From Paeniglutamicibacter gangotriensis Lz1y (GTDB taxonomy: Bacteria > Actinomycetota > Actinomycetes > Actinomycetales > Micrococcaceae): a DNA stretch of 64,000 nt. Under the pieces are notes generated by a model. It searched no databases and was not told where the DNA came from. It saw only the letters and a list, made by a program, of their open reading frames with translations. The stretch covers positions 124,001-188,000 of the forward strand of contig NZ_AOCK01000005.1 of assembly GCF_000348945.1 (NCBI RefSeq). Direction: 5' to 3'. Position 1 is the first letter of the stretch, and each line of letters starts with the position of its first letter. Position numbers and translations under genes: made by a program. Below are positions 43,413-52,770 of this stretch, one piece after another.

Positions 43413-43841
43413 AAGCCCCATCCTACTCATGGGTAACTTACTTGTCTGCCACACTTCGAAAAGATAATCATTGACTGGTGCCTATGAGGTCCTTCAAAGT
43501 TGAATCCAAACACCACCGCGCTTCGGTCATTTGCCTAGCGTGACTACCGCATCCTCCTGATGACGATGGCCCTACCCAGCTTTCTCTCGTGACAACCGCG
43601 CCACTAGCAGGCCCGCTGGGATTTATGCTGATCGGAGTCAACACCACGGATCCGATCGGTTGTTTCGCTGGGACAGAAATACCGCGATGTACTCGGGGTT
43701 CATTGGAACAGCGTCGCGGCACCGCCACGGACCGAAGCCTGAGTTGGGCTTTTGAACGCCTGTGGAAAACCTCTGCCAATCACCCCAGGAAGAGGCTACG
43801 ATGGCTGCTAATCGGCACCCAACGAATCGTAGGGACCTGGC
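43413..43841. other. 429-base gene-free region
   Basis: Short open frames exist on both strands (for example 43468-43779) but show no family pattern, signal peptide or ribosome site. I see no hairpin with a T-tract, tRNA or repeat. The region probably holds the promoter of the lipoprotein gene that follows. Confidence 0.4.
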
Positions 43842-44495
43842 ATGTTTGGGAAATATAGGACGATCCTGCTCGTCGCTTGTTCGGGTGCGCTGGTAGTTTC
43901 GGCGACCGGATGTGTTGGAAACGCAGATCCAGTCGACCCCGCTGAGACTTCACCGGCACCAACCACTTCAGCGGCAAGTTCCCCACCTACAGCTTCTCCA
44001 AGTCCGACAGCAAAACCGACGTCCACACCCGTCCCCGCGAGTTCAAATGGGCCGGCCAAGAACTGGCCCGTTCCGAAAATGCCTGAGTCGGCGAAGGAAA
44101 AATCGGAAGAGGGCATCTCAGCCTTTGCTGAGCATTACTACGATCTCGTCAATTACACGATACAAACTAATGACACGAAACCGATCAAAAAAGTCACGAA
44201 TCGATCGTGTACAGAATGTGGCGAAGGGTTCATTGATCCGTTCGACAACAATTTGAAAGCCGGTTCTTGGCTCGCTGGAGCGGATTTTGAAATAACCGTC
44301 ACAAAGTCAATCCTGCAACCGAAAAATGGGGTCGTTCTCTACACCTCAAGCCAAGGTGAAATGGTTGCCTATATGAGTGATGGCACGCGGCAAGGCGTGT
44401 TCCCAGCGAGCACTGAACCGTTTCCGGCTTCGATGCTACTGAGTTGGGACGATGGCTGGCACGTAGAGACGCTTGAATACTTGGAAGTGAAATGA
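43842..44495 (+). CDS. DUF6318 family lipoprotein
   Basis: 217 residues. A lipoprotein signal (TILLVACSGALVVSATGC, lipobox ATGC) is followed by a Thr/Ser/Pro-rich linker of about 45 residues. Then a folded domain begins ISAFAEHYYDLVNYTIQTND with a conserved CTECGEG pair of cysteines and a late PASMLLSWDDGWHVETLEY. This is the layout of DUF6318, an actinobacterial surface family of unknown function. Base composition is visibly lower in GC than the surrounding genes. It is followed one base later by a secreted-protein gene, so the two are co-transcribed. Confidence 0.8.
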   Translation: MFGKYRTILLVACSGALVVSATGCVGNADPVDPAETSPAPTTSAASSPPTASPSPTAKPTSTPVPASSNGPAKNWPVPKMPESAKEKSEEGISAFAEHYYDLVNYTIQTNDTKPIKKVTNRSCTECGEGFIDPFDNNLKAGSWLAGADFEITVTKSILQPKNGVVLYTSSQGEMVAYMSDGTRQGVFPASTEPFPASMLLSWDDGWHVETLEYLEVK

Positions 44496-44496
44496 C

Positions 44497-45441
44497 ATGT
44501 CCCGCCGAATTTGTGGCTTAGCCATAGTTGGCGTTCTTTCAATACTTGTATCCTCCCTCACAGTCGCCGAACCAGCACATGCACAAACGGGGTGCGTAGA
44601 GTACGAGAGAATCGGGGGTCGCCACTTGGTTATAGAGGTCACGTGCCCACCGCAGAATGTTGAGGATTCTTCCAACTTCTCTCATTTACCAGGAAAATCC
44701 AAAACAATATCCAACGGCCCGAAACTCCGCTACGACGTCGAATACTTCAGCGAGTGCACCCCCGATCTCACGCTGCGACTATCATGCAACGCCATCGCAG
44801 ATCCCACCTGCCCGAATGGAGGATATCGAACCATTCGGAGCATCCGAGCAATCAATGGTCCACGAGCCGGGCAAATCATTTCAACGACCCAGTATTGCGA
44901 ATTTGAACCACCGACGACAATTCCCGGCGCAGAAAATGATATCGCCAGAGTTAGCCTGAGCGAGTTTCGCAAACTACCAATCTTGGCATCGAGCATCGTG
45001 AGCCAGCCGGAAGGGTTCTCCCTTCGAAACGGCCACGCGCATATGTATGCGGAATCGACTATTCAAAACTTCAATATCACCCTCTTCGACCAAGACATCC
45101 GGGTGCGTGCAATCCCAGTTTCGTATGTCTGGGGATACGGCGACGGTTCTTCCCGAACATTCGCCTTCCCAGGAGGCCCTGTGGCCCAACGTGGCTTTGA
45201 CGAGGCGACTAGCACCAGCCATGTCTATGCCGATACCGGCAATTTCGGTGTTGGACTCACGACCAGATTCCGCGGAGAATACTCGACTGAAGGCGGCCCG
45301 TGGACCCCGATCCCCGGGGTGGCGAGCGTTCCTAGCGAACAATCCGCGATGAGCGTCTGGCGGACCAAGAAGATCTTGGTCGCCGAAAATTGCAACCAGG
45401 GCCCGAGCTCTCCGGGCTGCGCATCACTGATCGACAGATAG
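44497..45441 (+). CDS. Secreted PKD-like protein, unknown function
   Basis: 314 residues. A Sec signal peptide ends near residue 29 (VAEPAHAQT). The mature protein has eight or so cysteines in the first half (CVEYERI, VTCPP, SECTP, LSCNA, PTCPNGG, YCEF). Its second half resembles a PKD-type domain: SYVWGYGDGSSRTF, then TSHVYADTGNFGVGLTTRF. It starts one base after the DUF6318 stop. Such pairs recur in Micrococcaceae, often near Flp-pilus or secretion genes, which are not seen here. Low GC like its partner suggests shared ancestry by transfer or strong divergence. Confidence 0.75.
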   Translation: MSRRICGLAIVGVLSILVSSLTVAEPAHAQTGCVEYERIGGRHLVIEVTCPPQNVEDSSNFSHLPGKSKTISNGPKLRYDVEYFSECTPDLTLRLSCNAIADPTCPNGGYRTIRSIRAINGPRAGQIISTTQYCEFEPPTTIPGAENDIARVSLSEFRKLPILASSIVSQPEGFSLRNGHAHMYAESTIQNFNITLFDQDIRVRAIPVSYVWGYGDGSSRTFAFPGGPVAQRGFDEATSTSHVYADTGNFGVGLTTRFRGEYSTEGGPWTPIPGVASVPSEQSAMSVWRTKKILVAENCNQGPSSPGCASLIDR

Positions 45442-45487
45442 GCCAGCACTCGCGCGACGGTGCCCCCGCGCCAAATGAACAGGTGTT

Positions 45488-45862
45488 TTATCGGTATGGA
45501 CGGGTGATGAACTCGATGAATTGCCTGGCCGGATCCAGCAGGTAGATACCTCGGCCGCCGTGCTCCGTGTTCGTCTCCCCGGGCCGAGTGCACTGCGGGT
45601 CGGCCCAGTGCTCGATGCCTCGGTCTTGGATCCGGACATGGATGCGTTCGAAGTGGGCATCGTCAACTAAGAAAGAGTCATGCTGCGGCGGAAAGTCGAT
45701 GGGCGGCTCGGCAAATTGCAGCATCACACCATCGTCCAACTGGACGTTGGTGAATGGTCCCCAGCTTTCGACGGGGTGTGCTTCGGCGAGTTCGATGAAG
45801 AAGCGTGCCGAGGCCTCGGCGTCTTTGGCGGCAACGATGGTGTGGTTGAAGGAAATGCTCAT
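45488..45862 (-). CDS. VOC family protein (glyoxalase/bleomycin-resistance fold)
   Basis: 124 residues, a single VOC module: SFNHTIVAAKDAEASARFFIELAEA with the metal-ligand His, LQFAEPP, then GRGIYLLDPARQFIEFITRPY with the terminal Glu ligand. Such proteins are small metal-dependent enzymes or drug-binding resistance proteins. It stands alone, convergent with the secreted-protein gene. No partner indicates its substrate. Confidence 0.9.
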   Translation of the reverse strand: MSISFNHTIVAAKDAEASARFFIELAEAHPVESWGPFTNVQLDDGVMLQFAEPPIDFPPQHDSFLVDDAHFERIHVRIQDRGIEHWADPQCTRPGETNTEHGGRGIYLLDPARQFIEFITRPYR

Positions 45863-46164
45863 CGTGTGGTCCTACTCCAGTTGTTCGGAACGTCCGCAGG
45901 ATGCAGGCAACACATGGCCCTAAAATCTGGCAAAGGTATGAAGTAGAGTGTGCACCGGATTTGGAAGGGCTCTCGCTGAAGGCAAGAACGTCGCCTCCCG
46001 GGATTGCGTCCGCGAACGGCACCCGGAGGCAACAACGTGAGTTGCTTGCTTCTCTTATCAGCTCAGCCCATGGGGCACATCGAAAATTCTTGCACACGCC
46101 GGGGAACCTCTCAAGTGTTCTTCGGCGAGCGCCGAGGCGTGAACCGAATGCCTGCTGCCGGAGC
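45863..46164. other. 302-base gene-free region
   Basis: Between the VOC gene start and the GH15 gene stop I see no supported coding frame, tRNA or clear terminator. It should contain the VOC promoter on the minus strand. Confidence 0.4.
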
Positions 46165-48000
46165 CTAATGGGGGCCGCTGCGTGCCCTGTACGGCCGGGT
46201 GCCTTCTGCCTCGGCGATGGCGTCGGCTGCCCGGATCAGTCCCAGGTGTGAGAGCGCCTGCGGAAAGTTCCCAGCCATGTGTCCCGAGACCGGATCGAAT
46301 TCCTCGGCAATCAATCCCACGTCGTTCACGATCCCGGCCAGCTTGGCAAAGAGCCGCTTGGCATCTTCGAGGCGCTCCGAATGGGCATACTGTTCCACCA
46401 ACCAGCAGGTGCACACCAAAAAGGGGAACTCCCCCGGCGGTAAGCCATCCCCGCTTACCTCGGTGCGGTAGCGGCGGATGTACCCGTGCTCGTCGATGAG
46501 GTCCTTTTCGAGTTGCGCGACGGTGCCCAGCATCCGTGGGTCGGCGTAGTCAACGAACCCGACCTGGGCCAGTACCAGCAACGAGGCGTCCACTTCGGTG
46601 GTGGCATAGGTCTGGGTAAACGAGTCGAGGTCTTGGTTGAAGCCCTTCGTCAGGATCTCCTCGCGCAGTTCATCCCGGGCGCGCTCCCACCTCTGCGTGT
46701 CTCCCGCCTGACCATGGTGTGTCACCGCGCGCACCCCGGCATCCAGAGCTGCCCACATCATGACCCGCGAGTGGGTGAAGTATTGCGGCGTTCCGCGCAT
46801 CTCCCACAAACCGTGGTCCTTGCGTTTGAGGTTGTTGAGCACGTATTTGAGCAGGGCCTTTTGCAGCGGCCAGGAGAAGTGGTCCTCGCGGGCGCCCATG
46901 GTGCGCAGGTCATCCAGCGCCACCATCACCTCCCCGACCACGTCGCCCTGGTATTGGCGCACTGCCGCGTTGCCGATGCGCACCGGCTTGGCTCCCCCGT
47001 ACCCGCCCAGGTGCTGCAGGATCTTCTCGGGCAGCTCTCGCTCCCCGCCGACCCCGTACAAAATCTGCAGGTTCTCGTGGTCGCCGGCGATGGCCCGCAG
47101 CAACCAGTCACGCCACCTCAGGGCCGCTTCCTCGAACCCGTGGGTCATCATCACCTGCAAGGTCATGGCCGCGTCCCGCAACCAGCAGAAGCGGTAGTCC
47201 CAATTGCGTTCCCCGCCAAAGAACTCGGGCAACGAGGTCGTGGGGGCGGCCACGATGCCCCCGGTCTCCCGGTGCGTCAGCGCCTTGAGCACCAACAGCG
47301 AGCGACGCACCAGCGCGTCGTGGGACTCGTGCTGCGGGATCTTCGCGGCCCAGTCCTGCCAGATCCGTGAGGTCTGCGTCATCGCCAACCCCACATCGCT
47401 GGCCGCGGGGATCGCTGCTTCACCCGGATAGCAATTGAACTCGAAGTCGTACACGTCCCCGGCACGGACCTCGAAGGTGTCGCGGTGCGTGTGGTGGCTG
47501 GCCTTGGGCAGCCGTGCGGCATGGAGCACCGCGGCATTCGGGCCGGCGACCGCCACCAACGACTCGGTGCCCTGCACCGGGTCGAAGTTACGCCGCACCC
47601 ACGGCGGCACCTTGCCATATCCGTAGCGCATGACCAGCTCGTGTTCGAAGGTCATGGTGCCCGAGAGCCCCTCGACGCGGCGCATGATGCTGGAGTCGGG
47701 GTCCTCCATGGGCATGAAGTCGGTGACCAGCACCTGCCCGGTGTCGCTGGCCCACAGGGTGCGCAGCACGAAGGAGGAATCAAGGTAGTTGCGGCTCACC
47801 ACCTCGCCGTGAACCGGGGCCAGCAGCCAGCGACCGTTTTCCGGGCCGCCGAGCATCGCAGTGAAGACCGATCCGGAGTCGAACCGTGGGACACAAAACC
47901 AGTCCACCGACCCGTGCTTCGAGACAAGTGCGGCGGTGCGTTGGTTCGAGAGCAACGCGTAGTCCTCAATGAAAGTGCCCATGTGGCCAGCCAATCGCAT
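46165..48000 (-). CDS. Glycoside hydrolase family 15 (glucoamylase/trehalase-like)
   Basis: 611 residues. An N-terminal beta-sandwich (FIEDYALLSNQRTAALVSKHGSVDWFCVPRFDS) is followed by the (alpha/alpha)6 barrel with ERNWDYRFCWLRDAAMT (about 265-280). The second acidic motif is GLIAEEFDP (Glu566/Glu567). This is the GH15 group that includes actinobacterial alpha,alpha-trehalases and glucoamylases; without a starch-binding domain or signal peptide a cytoplasmic trehalase role is plausible. The ATG at 48000 has GGGAG six bases upstream; 47982 is an alternative. It is divergent from the histidine kinase gene with 127 bases between. Confidence 0.88.
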   Translation of the reverse strand: MRLAGHMGTFIEDYALLSNQRTAALVSKHGSVDWFCVPRFDSGSVFTAMLGGPENGRWLLAPVHGEVVSRNYLDSSFVLRTLWASDTGQVLVTDFMPMEDPDSSIMRRVEGLSGTMTFEHELVMRYGYGKVPPWVRRNFDPVQGTESLVAVAGPNAAVLHAARLPKASHHTHRDTFEVRAGDVYDFEFNCYPGEAAIPAASDVGLAMTQTSRIWQDWAAKIPQHESHDALVRRSLLVLKALTHRETGGIVAAPTTSLPEFFGGERNWDYRFCWLRDAAMTLQVMMTHGFEEAALRWRDWLLRAIAGDHENLQILYGVGGERELPEKILQHLGGYGGAKPVRIGNAAVRQYQGDVVGEVMVALDDLRTMGAREDHFSWPLQKALLKYVLNNLKRKDHGLWEMRGTPQYFTHSRVMMWAALDAGVRAVTHHGQAGDTQRWERARDELREEILTKGFNQDLDSFTQTYATTEVDASLLVLAQVGFVDYADPRMLGTVAQLEKDLIDEHGYIRRYRTEVSGDGLPPGEFPFLVCTCWLVEQYAHSERLEDAKRLFAKLAGIVNDVGLIAEEFDPVSGHMAGNFPQALSHLGLIRAADAIAEAEGTRPYRARSGPH

Positions 48001-48127
48001 AAACCGCTCCCAGACAAGGGAATTTTGGTTGCAGTGCCGCAACAAGAAACTCCGGCTCACCTCGCCGTGAGATAAGTTCATGGGTGGGTCCAACACCCAC
48101 CAGTACTTGCACTGCTAAGGACGAGAC

Positions 48128-49504
48128 ATGAAATTCCTGGCCCTGCGCCAACGCTTTTTGCCCGGAAACTTCCCGCCCGAGGGCTGGGAACGCCCGCAAC
48201 CGACCCCCGAGTTGCTGCGCCGGGACATCTGGACGGCACTGGTCATGGCGGCGGTGGCGCTGCTCGGCATGGAAATGATGCTCAGCTTCGGCGACGGGGA
48301 GAACACCCCGGACCGGGCCCTGAGCTACCTGGCCACGGTGGCGCTCATCCTCCCGTTGGCGGTGCGGCGCCGCTTCCCCATCAGCTCCATGCTGGTGCTC
48401 TCGGCGATGTTCATCGGGTTCGGCACCTGGCTTCCGCAGGTGATGATGCAGCTGGCCCCGCAGGTCGCCTACTTCGCCGGACTCTACTCGGCGGCCAGCT
48501 GGGCCAGGGACCGGCGGGCACTGCGCCTGGCGCTGTCCGGGGTGATCATCACGATGTTCCTGTGGCTGGTGGTGGGCCTGACCAACGTCAAGTTGTTCTT
48601 CGGTACGGACCTGGATCTGCCGCAGGCCTTCGAGACCACCGGACTCATCGACCCGGTGGTGGCTTGGGCCGGATACAACTTCCTGGTGAACCTCTTTTAC
48701 TTCGGCGGAGCCATCTATCTGGGGCTGGCCTCCTGGCGCAGCTCCTGGCAGCACGAGGTCGTGGTGGCGCAGGCGGCGCAGCTGCGCGAACAGGCGGCCG
48801 AGCTGGCCCGCCGCGCGGTCATCGACGAACGGCTGCGCATTGCCCGGGAACTGCACGACGTGGTCGCCCACCACATCTCCGCGGTCGGGGTGCAAGCCGC
48901 CGCGGCCCGGATGGTCCAGCCGCGGGACCCGGAACGTGCCACGGAACTGATGCGCGGCATCGAGGAGTCGGCGCGCCACGCGGTGGGCGAGACCCGCTCG
49001 CTGCTGCGCGTGCTGCGCCACGAAGAAGCCGACGGACCGGCACAGCCCGGTCAACGTTCCCCCGAGCCATCGCTGGCCGAGCTGCCGGCCCTGGTGGAGC
49101 AATCGGCCCGCGCCGGGGTGCGCGTCGAGCTGATCACCGTTGAGCACCGAGAAGGGTTCTTGGAGGGAATCGGCGCCGGCCTGGGTTTGGCCCTGTACCG
49201 GATTGCCGCCGAGTCCCTGGCCAACGTGCGTGAACATTCCACCGCACGCAGCGCGGTCCTCTCGCTGCGCAGCGGTAGGGACGATGCCGGGGAATGGGCC
49301 GAGGTCGAGGTGACCGACGACGGCAACGCCCGACCAGGAACTGCCGGAAGTGGCTTCGGTCTGCGCGGGATCACCGAGCGCGCCGAGCTGCACCACGGAC
49401 TGGTGGACATCGGACCGCGCTCCCCCGCCGGTTGGCGCACCCGTGCCCGACTGCGCACCCAGCACACGCTCACTCCCACCCCCGTTGAAGGACAGAGACC
49501 ATGA
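48128..49504 (+). CDS. Sensor histidine kinase, NarL/HisKA_3 type
   Basis: 458 residues. About five membrane segments in the first 210 residues have only short loops, so it probably senses within or near the membrane. The HisKA_3 box RLRIARELHDVVAHHISAVGVQ carries the phospho-accepting His, and the ATPase domain shows EVEVTDDGN and GFGLRGITERAEL. AAGGACG precedes the start. The stop overlaps the response regulator start (ATGA). An ABC exporter follows the pair, suggesting control of envelope stress or antibiotic export, as in LiaSR/DesKR-like systems. Confidence 0.92.
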   Translation: MKFLALRQRFLPGNFPPEGWERPQPTPELLRRDIWTALVMAAVALLGMEMMLSFGDGENTPDRALSYLATVALILPLAVRRRFPISSMLVLSAMFIGFGTWLPQVMMQLAPQVAYFAGLYSAASWARDRRALRLALSGVIITMFLWLVVGLTNVKLFFGTDLDLPQAFETTGLIDPVVAWAGYNFLVNLFYFGGAIYLGLASWRSSWQHEVVVAQAAQLREQAAELARRAVIDERLRIARELHDVVAHHISAVGVQAAAARMVQPRDPERATELMRGIEESARHAVGETRSLLRVLRHEEADGPAQPGQRSPEPSLAELPALVEQSARAGVRVELITVEHREGFLEGIGAGLGLALYRIAAESLANVREHSTARSAVLSLRSGRDDAGEWAEVEVTDDGNARPGTAGSGFGLRGITERAELHHGLVDIGPRSPAGWRTRARLRTQHTLTPTPVEGQRP

Positions 49505-50193
49505 GCCCCATCCGCATCCTGATCTGCGACGACCAGGCTCTGATCCGTTCCTCGCTGGAATTGATCCTGGGCACCGAGGAGTCCTTCGAGGTGGTGGGCA
49601 CCGCCGCCGATGGGCAGGGGGCCGTGGACGCGACCCTGGAACTGCGCCCCGATGTGGTCCTAATGGACATCCAGATGCCGGTTCTCGACGGGGTCGGTGC
49701 CACCGCGAAGATCACCGCCGCCACCGATGCGAAGGTCGTTGTGCTAACCACCTTTGACCGCGACGACTACCTGTTTGCTGCCATCGATGCCGGGGCCAGC
49801 GGCTTCCTGTTGAAGAATACCGAACCGGAAATGATCATCCAGGCCGTGCAGGCTGCCGCCGGAGGCCAAGCGCTGCTCTGCCCCGAGGTCACCTTGCGCA
49901 TCATCCGGCGCGGCACCTCGGGCACGGAGGAGCAGTCCGCGGCAGCACCGCAACCAGCGCTGTCGCCCGAGGACGCGAGGGTGCTCGGGGAGCTGACCAA
50001 TAGGGAACGCGAGGTGCTGATCAAGCTGGCCTCGGGCCTCTCCAACGCCGAAATTGCCGTGGCGTTGTTTGTCTCCGAGGCCACGGTGAAAACGCACCTC
50101 TCCAACGTCCTGGCCAAAGCCGGAGTCAGGGACCGGGTCCAAGCGGTGGTCTTCGCCTACCGTGCCGGACTCATCCCTTCGACGGAGAGCTGA
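49501..50193 (+). CDS. NarL/LuxR-type response regulator
   Basis: 230 residues. Receiver domain with acidic pocket ICDDQ, phospho-accepting Asp in VVLMDIQMPVLDG and Lys in FLLKN. After an Ala/Pro-rich linker comes a LuxR helix-turn-helix: LTNREREVLIKLASGLSNAEIA...VSEATVKTHL. It is translationally coupled to the kinase by an ATGA overlap and is its cognate regulator. Likely targets are the adjacent ABC genes; that is inference from gene order. Confidence 0.95.
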   Translation: MSPIRILICDDQALIRSSLELILGTEESFEVVGTAADGQGAVDATLELRPDVVLMDIQMPVLDGVGATAKITAATDAKVVVLTTFDRDDYLFAAIDAGASGFLLKNTEPEMIIQAVQAAAGGQALLCPEVTLRIIRRGTSGTEEQSAAAPQPALSPEDARVLGELTNREREVLIKLASGLSNAEIAVALFVSEATVKTHLSNVLAKAGVRDRVQAVVFAYRAGLIPSTES

Positions 50194-50334
50194 GCCCCGA
50201 CCCCGCCCGGCGGGGTGCGAAGTTCATTCCTTTGAGCGATCCGTCATAGCGGGCGGCCGCATAGATTAGAAACCAGGCAAGCACGGGCGCTATCAATGGT
50301 CCTGCGCATCAACCCAAGGCAAAGGAAAACACTG

Positions 50335-51216
50335 GTGTTAGAGGTACAGAGTCTCACCCGGAGGTTCGGGGATCGGACGGTGCTGGATGAGGTGTCGTTC
50401 GCGGTTCCGGCCGATGGGATGACAGGGTTCGTCGGCGCCAACGGGGCCGGCAAGACCACCACCATGCGCATCATCATGGGGGTGCTGAAGTCCCATTCCG
50501 GCACCGTGTATTTCAACGGCACGCAGCTGGCCGACACCGACCGGGCCCGCTTCGGCTATATGCCCGAGGAACGTGGCCTCTACCCCAAGCAGCAGGTGCT
50601 CGACCAGCTCCAGTACTTGGGCCAACTGCACGGCATGAGCAGGGCCGATGCCCGCACCGAAGCACTTCAGTTGCTGGATCGCTTTGGCATCGCCGATCGC
50701 ACCAAGGACAAGCTCGAATCGCTCTCCTTGGGCAACCAGCAGCGCGTGCAGGTGGCCGCCTCGCTGATGCACCACCCCACCGCACTGATCTTGGACGAAC
50801 CGTTCTCTGGGCTAGATCCGCTGGCCGTGGATTCGATGACCTCGCTGTTGGCCGAACGCGCAGCGACGGGGGTGCCGATCCTGTTCTCCAGCCACCAGCT
50901 GGATCTGATCGATGCGCTCTGCGACAACCTGGTGGTGCTGGCCGGAGGCAAGATCGTCGCCTCCGGAACCGCTACCGCGTTGCGGGCCCGGGCCAGCGCC
51001 AAACATGTGGTGGTGACACCGCCGGATGCCGGCTGGCTGCGCGAGCAGCCCGGGGTGCGCGTGCTGGATGTCGCGGGCCCGCGCGCGCTGGTCGAGTTCG
51101 ATGATGAAGGCACGGCCCAGCGGATCCTACGCACCGCGGTGGATCGCGGTGCGGTCACCGAGTTCGCCCCGCAACGTCCCTCGTTGGCAGAAATCTACCG
51201 GGAGGTCATCCGATGA
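50335..51216 (+). CDS. ABC transporter ATP-binding protein (NatA-like)
   Basis: 293 residues. Walker A GANGAGKTTTMR, signature LSLGNQQRVQVAASL and Walker B ALILDEPFSGLDP are all present, with a Q-loop in PEERGLYPKQQ. A C-terminal extension of about 80 residues is typical of NatA/DrrA-like exporters. The GTG at 50335 has AAAGGAAA upstream; an earlier start at 50296 is unlikely. The stop overlaps the permease start. It lies 141 bases after the two-component system, behind a small hairpin (50200-50216). Confidence 0.92.
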   Translation: MLEVQSLTRRFGDRTVLDEVSFAVPADGMTGFVGANGAGKTTTMRIIMGVLKSHSGTVYFNGTQLADTDRARFGYMPEERGLYPKQQVLDQLQYLGQLHGMSRADARTEALQLLDRFGIADRTKDKLESLSLGNQQRVQVAASLMHHPTALILDEPFSGLDPLAVDSMTSLLAERAATGVPILFSSHQLDLIDALCDNLVVLAGGKIVASGTATALRARASAKHVVVTPPDAGWLREQPGVRVLDVAGPRALVEFDDEGTAQRILRTAVDRGAVTEFAPQRPSLAEIYREVIR

Positions 51217-52445
51217 GCACCACCAAGCTGGGCACCAGGCCCGCACCCACCCCGACCCCGTCCACCGGCAAGCAAGACGCCCCGTGGCTGATCGTGACGC
51301 TGCGCGAGGTCACGGTGAAGATCCGCGACAAGTCCTTCATCATCTCCACGCTGATCACCCTGGCGCTCATCGTCGGCTCGGTGGTGTTCTCCGGAATCAT
51401 GGCCGACAAGACCACCACCTCAACGATCGCCTTCGCCGAGAACAGCAGCACCGCTGCACTGGTGACTTCGGCCAACCAGCTGGCCCTGGATGATCAGAAG
51501 AACATCGAGTTGATCGCCAACCCGGTGGTCGATGAGGACGCCGGCCTCCAGTTGCTGCGCGACAAGGAAGCCGATCTGGTACTCACGCCCACCCCCGAGG
51601 GCTTCAGCATCACCGGACTCAGTGACGTGCCAGCCAACATCCAGTCCCTGCTCGCCGACGCGGCAGAGACCCAGGCCTTGGACTCCAACGCGGTCAAGCT
51701 TGGCGTCACCCTCGAGGATCTGACCGCAGGGTCCACCGTCACCCAGGTGCTGCTGGAGGGCAGTCAGGAACGTAACTCCATGGCGATGGTCATGGGCTTC
51801 ATCTTCTCGTTCCTCTTCTACATGTCGGCGATGATCTTCGGCATGCCGATCGCCAACTCCGTGGTGGAGGAAAAGCAGAACCGCGTGGTGGAGATCTTGG
51901 CCACCGCCATCCCGATCCGCCAGCTGCTGGCCGGCAAGATTCTAGGCAACCTGATCTTGGCCATGGGGCAGTTGTGTCTGTTCGTCGGCATCGGGCTGCT
52001 CGCGCTGAACATGATGCCCACCGAAATCCCGTTCATCTCGGTGCTCTTTGCCACCGCAGGCTGGTTCCTGGCCTTCTTCCTGGCCGGCTTCCTGATCCTC
52101 GCGGCGGTCTGGGCGGCCTTGGGCGCCATGGCCTCACGCACCGAAGACCTGCAGCAGTCCACGGGTCCGGTGATCATGGTGCTGGTGGCGGTGCTGTTCA
52201 CCGGCATCTACGCCAAGGGCACGTTGCTGGTGGTGGCCTCCTACGTCCCGGTGATTTCCTCGGTGGCCATGCCCATCCGGTTGCTGAGCACCGACGTGCC
52301 GTTGTGGGAGCCGATCGCTTCGCTGGGCGTCGCCATTGCCGCGGCCTGGGTTATGGTGTTGATCGGTGAGCGCATCTACCGCCGGGCCATCATGCAGACC
52401 GGCGGCGCACTGTCCTGGCGCAAGGCTCTGAAGCTCGAAGATTAG
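51213..52445 (+). CDS. ABC-2 type transporter permease (NatB-like)
   Basis: 410 residues. A first membrane segment (about 46-66) is followed by a large extracytoplasmic domain of about 120 residues. Then come five or six membrane segments, with VVEEKQNRVVEILATAIPIRQLLAGKI between the first two of these, the hallmark of NatB/YhaP-like permeases. Together with the ATPase it forms a small-molecule or ion exporter; NatAB of Bacillus extrudes sodium, other members export peptides or drugs. Overlap with the upstream gene (ATGA) shows coupling. A 23-bp terminator follows. Confidence 0.92.
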   Translation: MSTTKLGTRPAPTPTPSTGKQDAPWLIVTLREVTVKIRDKSFIISTLITLALIVGSVVFSGIMADKTTTSTIAFAENSSTAALVTSANQLALDDQKNIELIANPVVDEDAGLQLLRDKEADLVLTPTPEGFSITGLSDVPANIQSLLADAAETQALDSNAVKLGVTLEDLTAGSTVTQVLLEGSQERNSMAMVMGFIFSFLFYMSAMIFGMPIANSVVEEKQNRVVEILATAIPIRQLLAGKILGNLILAMGQLCLFVGIGLLALNMMPTEIPFISVLFATAGWFLAFFLAGFLILAAVWAALGAMASRTEDLQQSTGPVIMVLVAVLFTGIYAKGTLLVVASYVPVISSVAMPIRLLSTDVPLWEPIASLGVAIAAAWVMVLIGERIYRRAIMQTGGALSWRKALKLED

Positions 52446-52462
52446 CCCCCCTCCCAAACCGA

Positions 52463-52512
52463 AACGGCCGTGGTGTGTGATCCCCTGAAGGGGATCACAC
52501 ACCACGGCCGTT
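52463..52512. terminator. Perfect 23-bp hairpin
   Basis: A 23-bp perfect stem (52463-52485 with 52490-52512) and a TGAA loop, followed by CATTTT. It serves the ABC operon and probably also the convergent Xre gene. Confidence 0.95.
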
Positions 52513-52533
52513 CATTTTGCAGTATCACAGGAG

Positions 52534-52770
52534 CTATTTTTCCAGCACTAGCAGCTCACCGATCTCGCATTCCAAGGCTCGGCAGATTGAAACGAGCGTG
52601 CTGAATCGGATGGCCTTCGCCCGGTCATTTTTCAGCACCGAAAGGTTCACAATGCTGACCCCCGCCAGCTCGCCCAGACGGGTCAGTGTCATGACGCGAT
52701 CCTGCAACAGCTCATCGAGTCGACAGTGCACACCACTGCCCAGCTCGATCTCGTCTTTTCGCCGTCCCAT
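52534..52770 (-). CDS. Xre/YozG-type HTH regulator
   Basis: 78 residues, essentially one helix-turn-helix: CRLDELLQDRVMTLTRLGELAGVSIVNLSVLKNDRAKAIRFSTL, then ICRALECEIGELL. This is the short Cro/CI-like (HTH_26, YozG) family that nearly always follows a DUF2975 membrane protein. Its ATG shares one base with the stop of that gene (TGATG), so translation is coupled. It probably autoregulates the pair through the CGAT-rich palindrome upstream. Confidence 0.92.
   Translation of the reverse strand: MGRRKDEIELGSGVHCRLDELLQDRVMTLTRLGELAGVSIVNLSVLKNDRAKAIRFSTLVSICRALECEIGELLVLEK

Noticed and set aside
43468-43779. 103-residue minus-strand frame in the 43.4-43.8 kb gap
   Set aside because: No ribosome site, no hydrophobic or helical pattern and no recognisable family.
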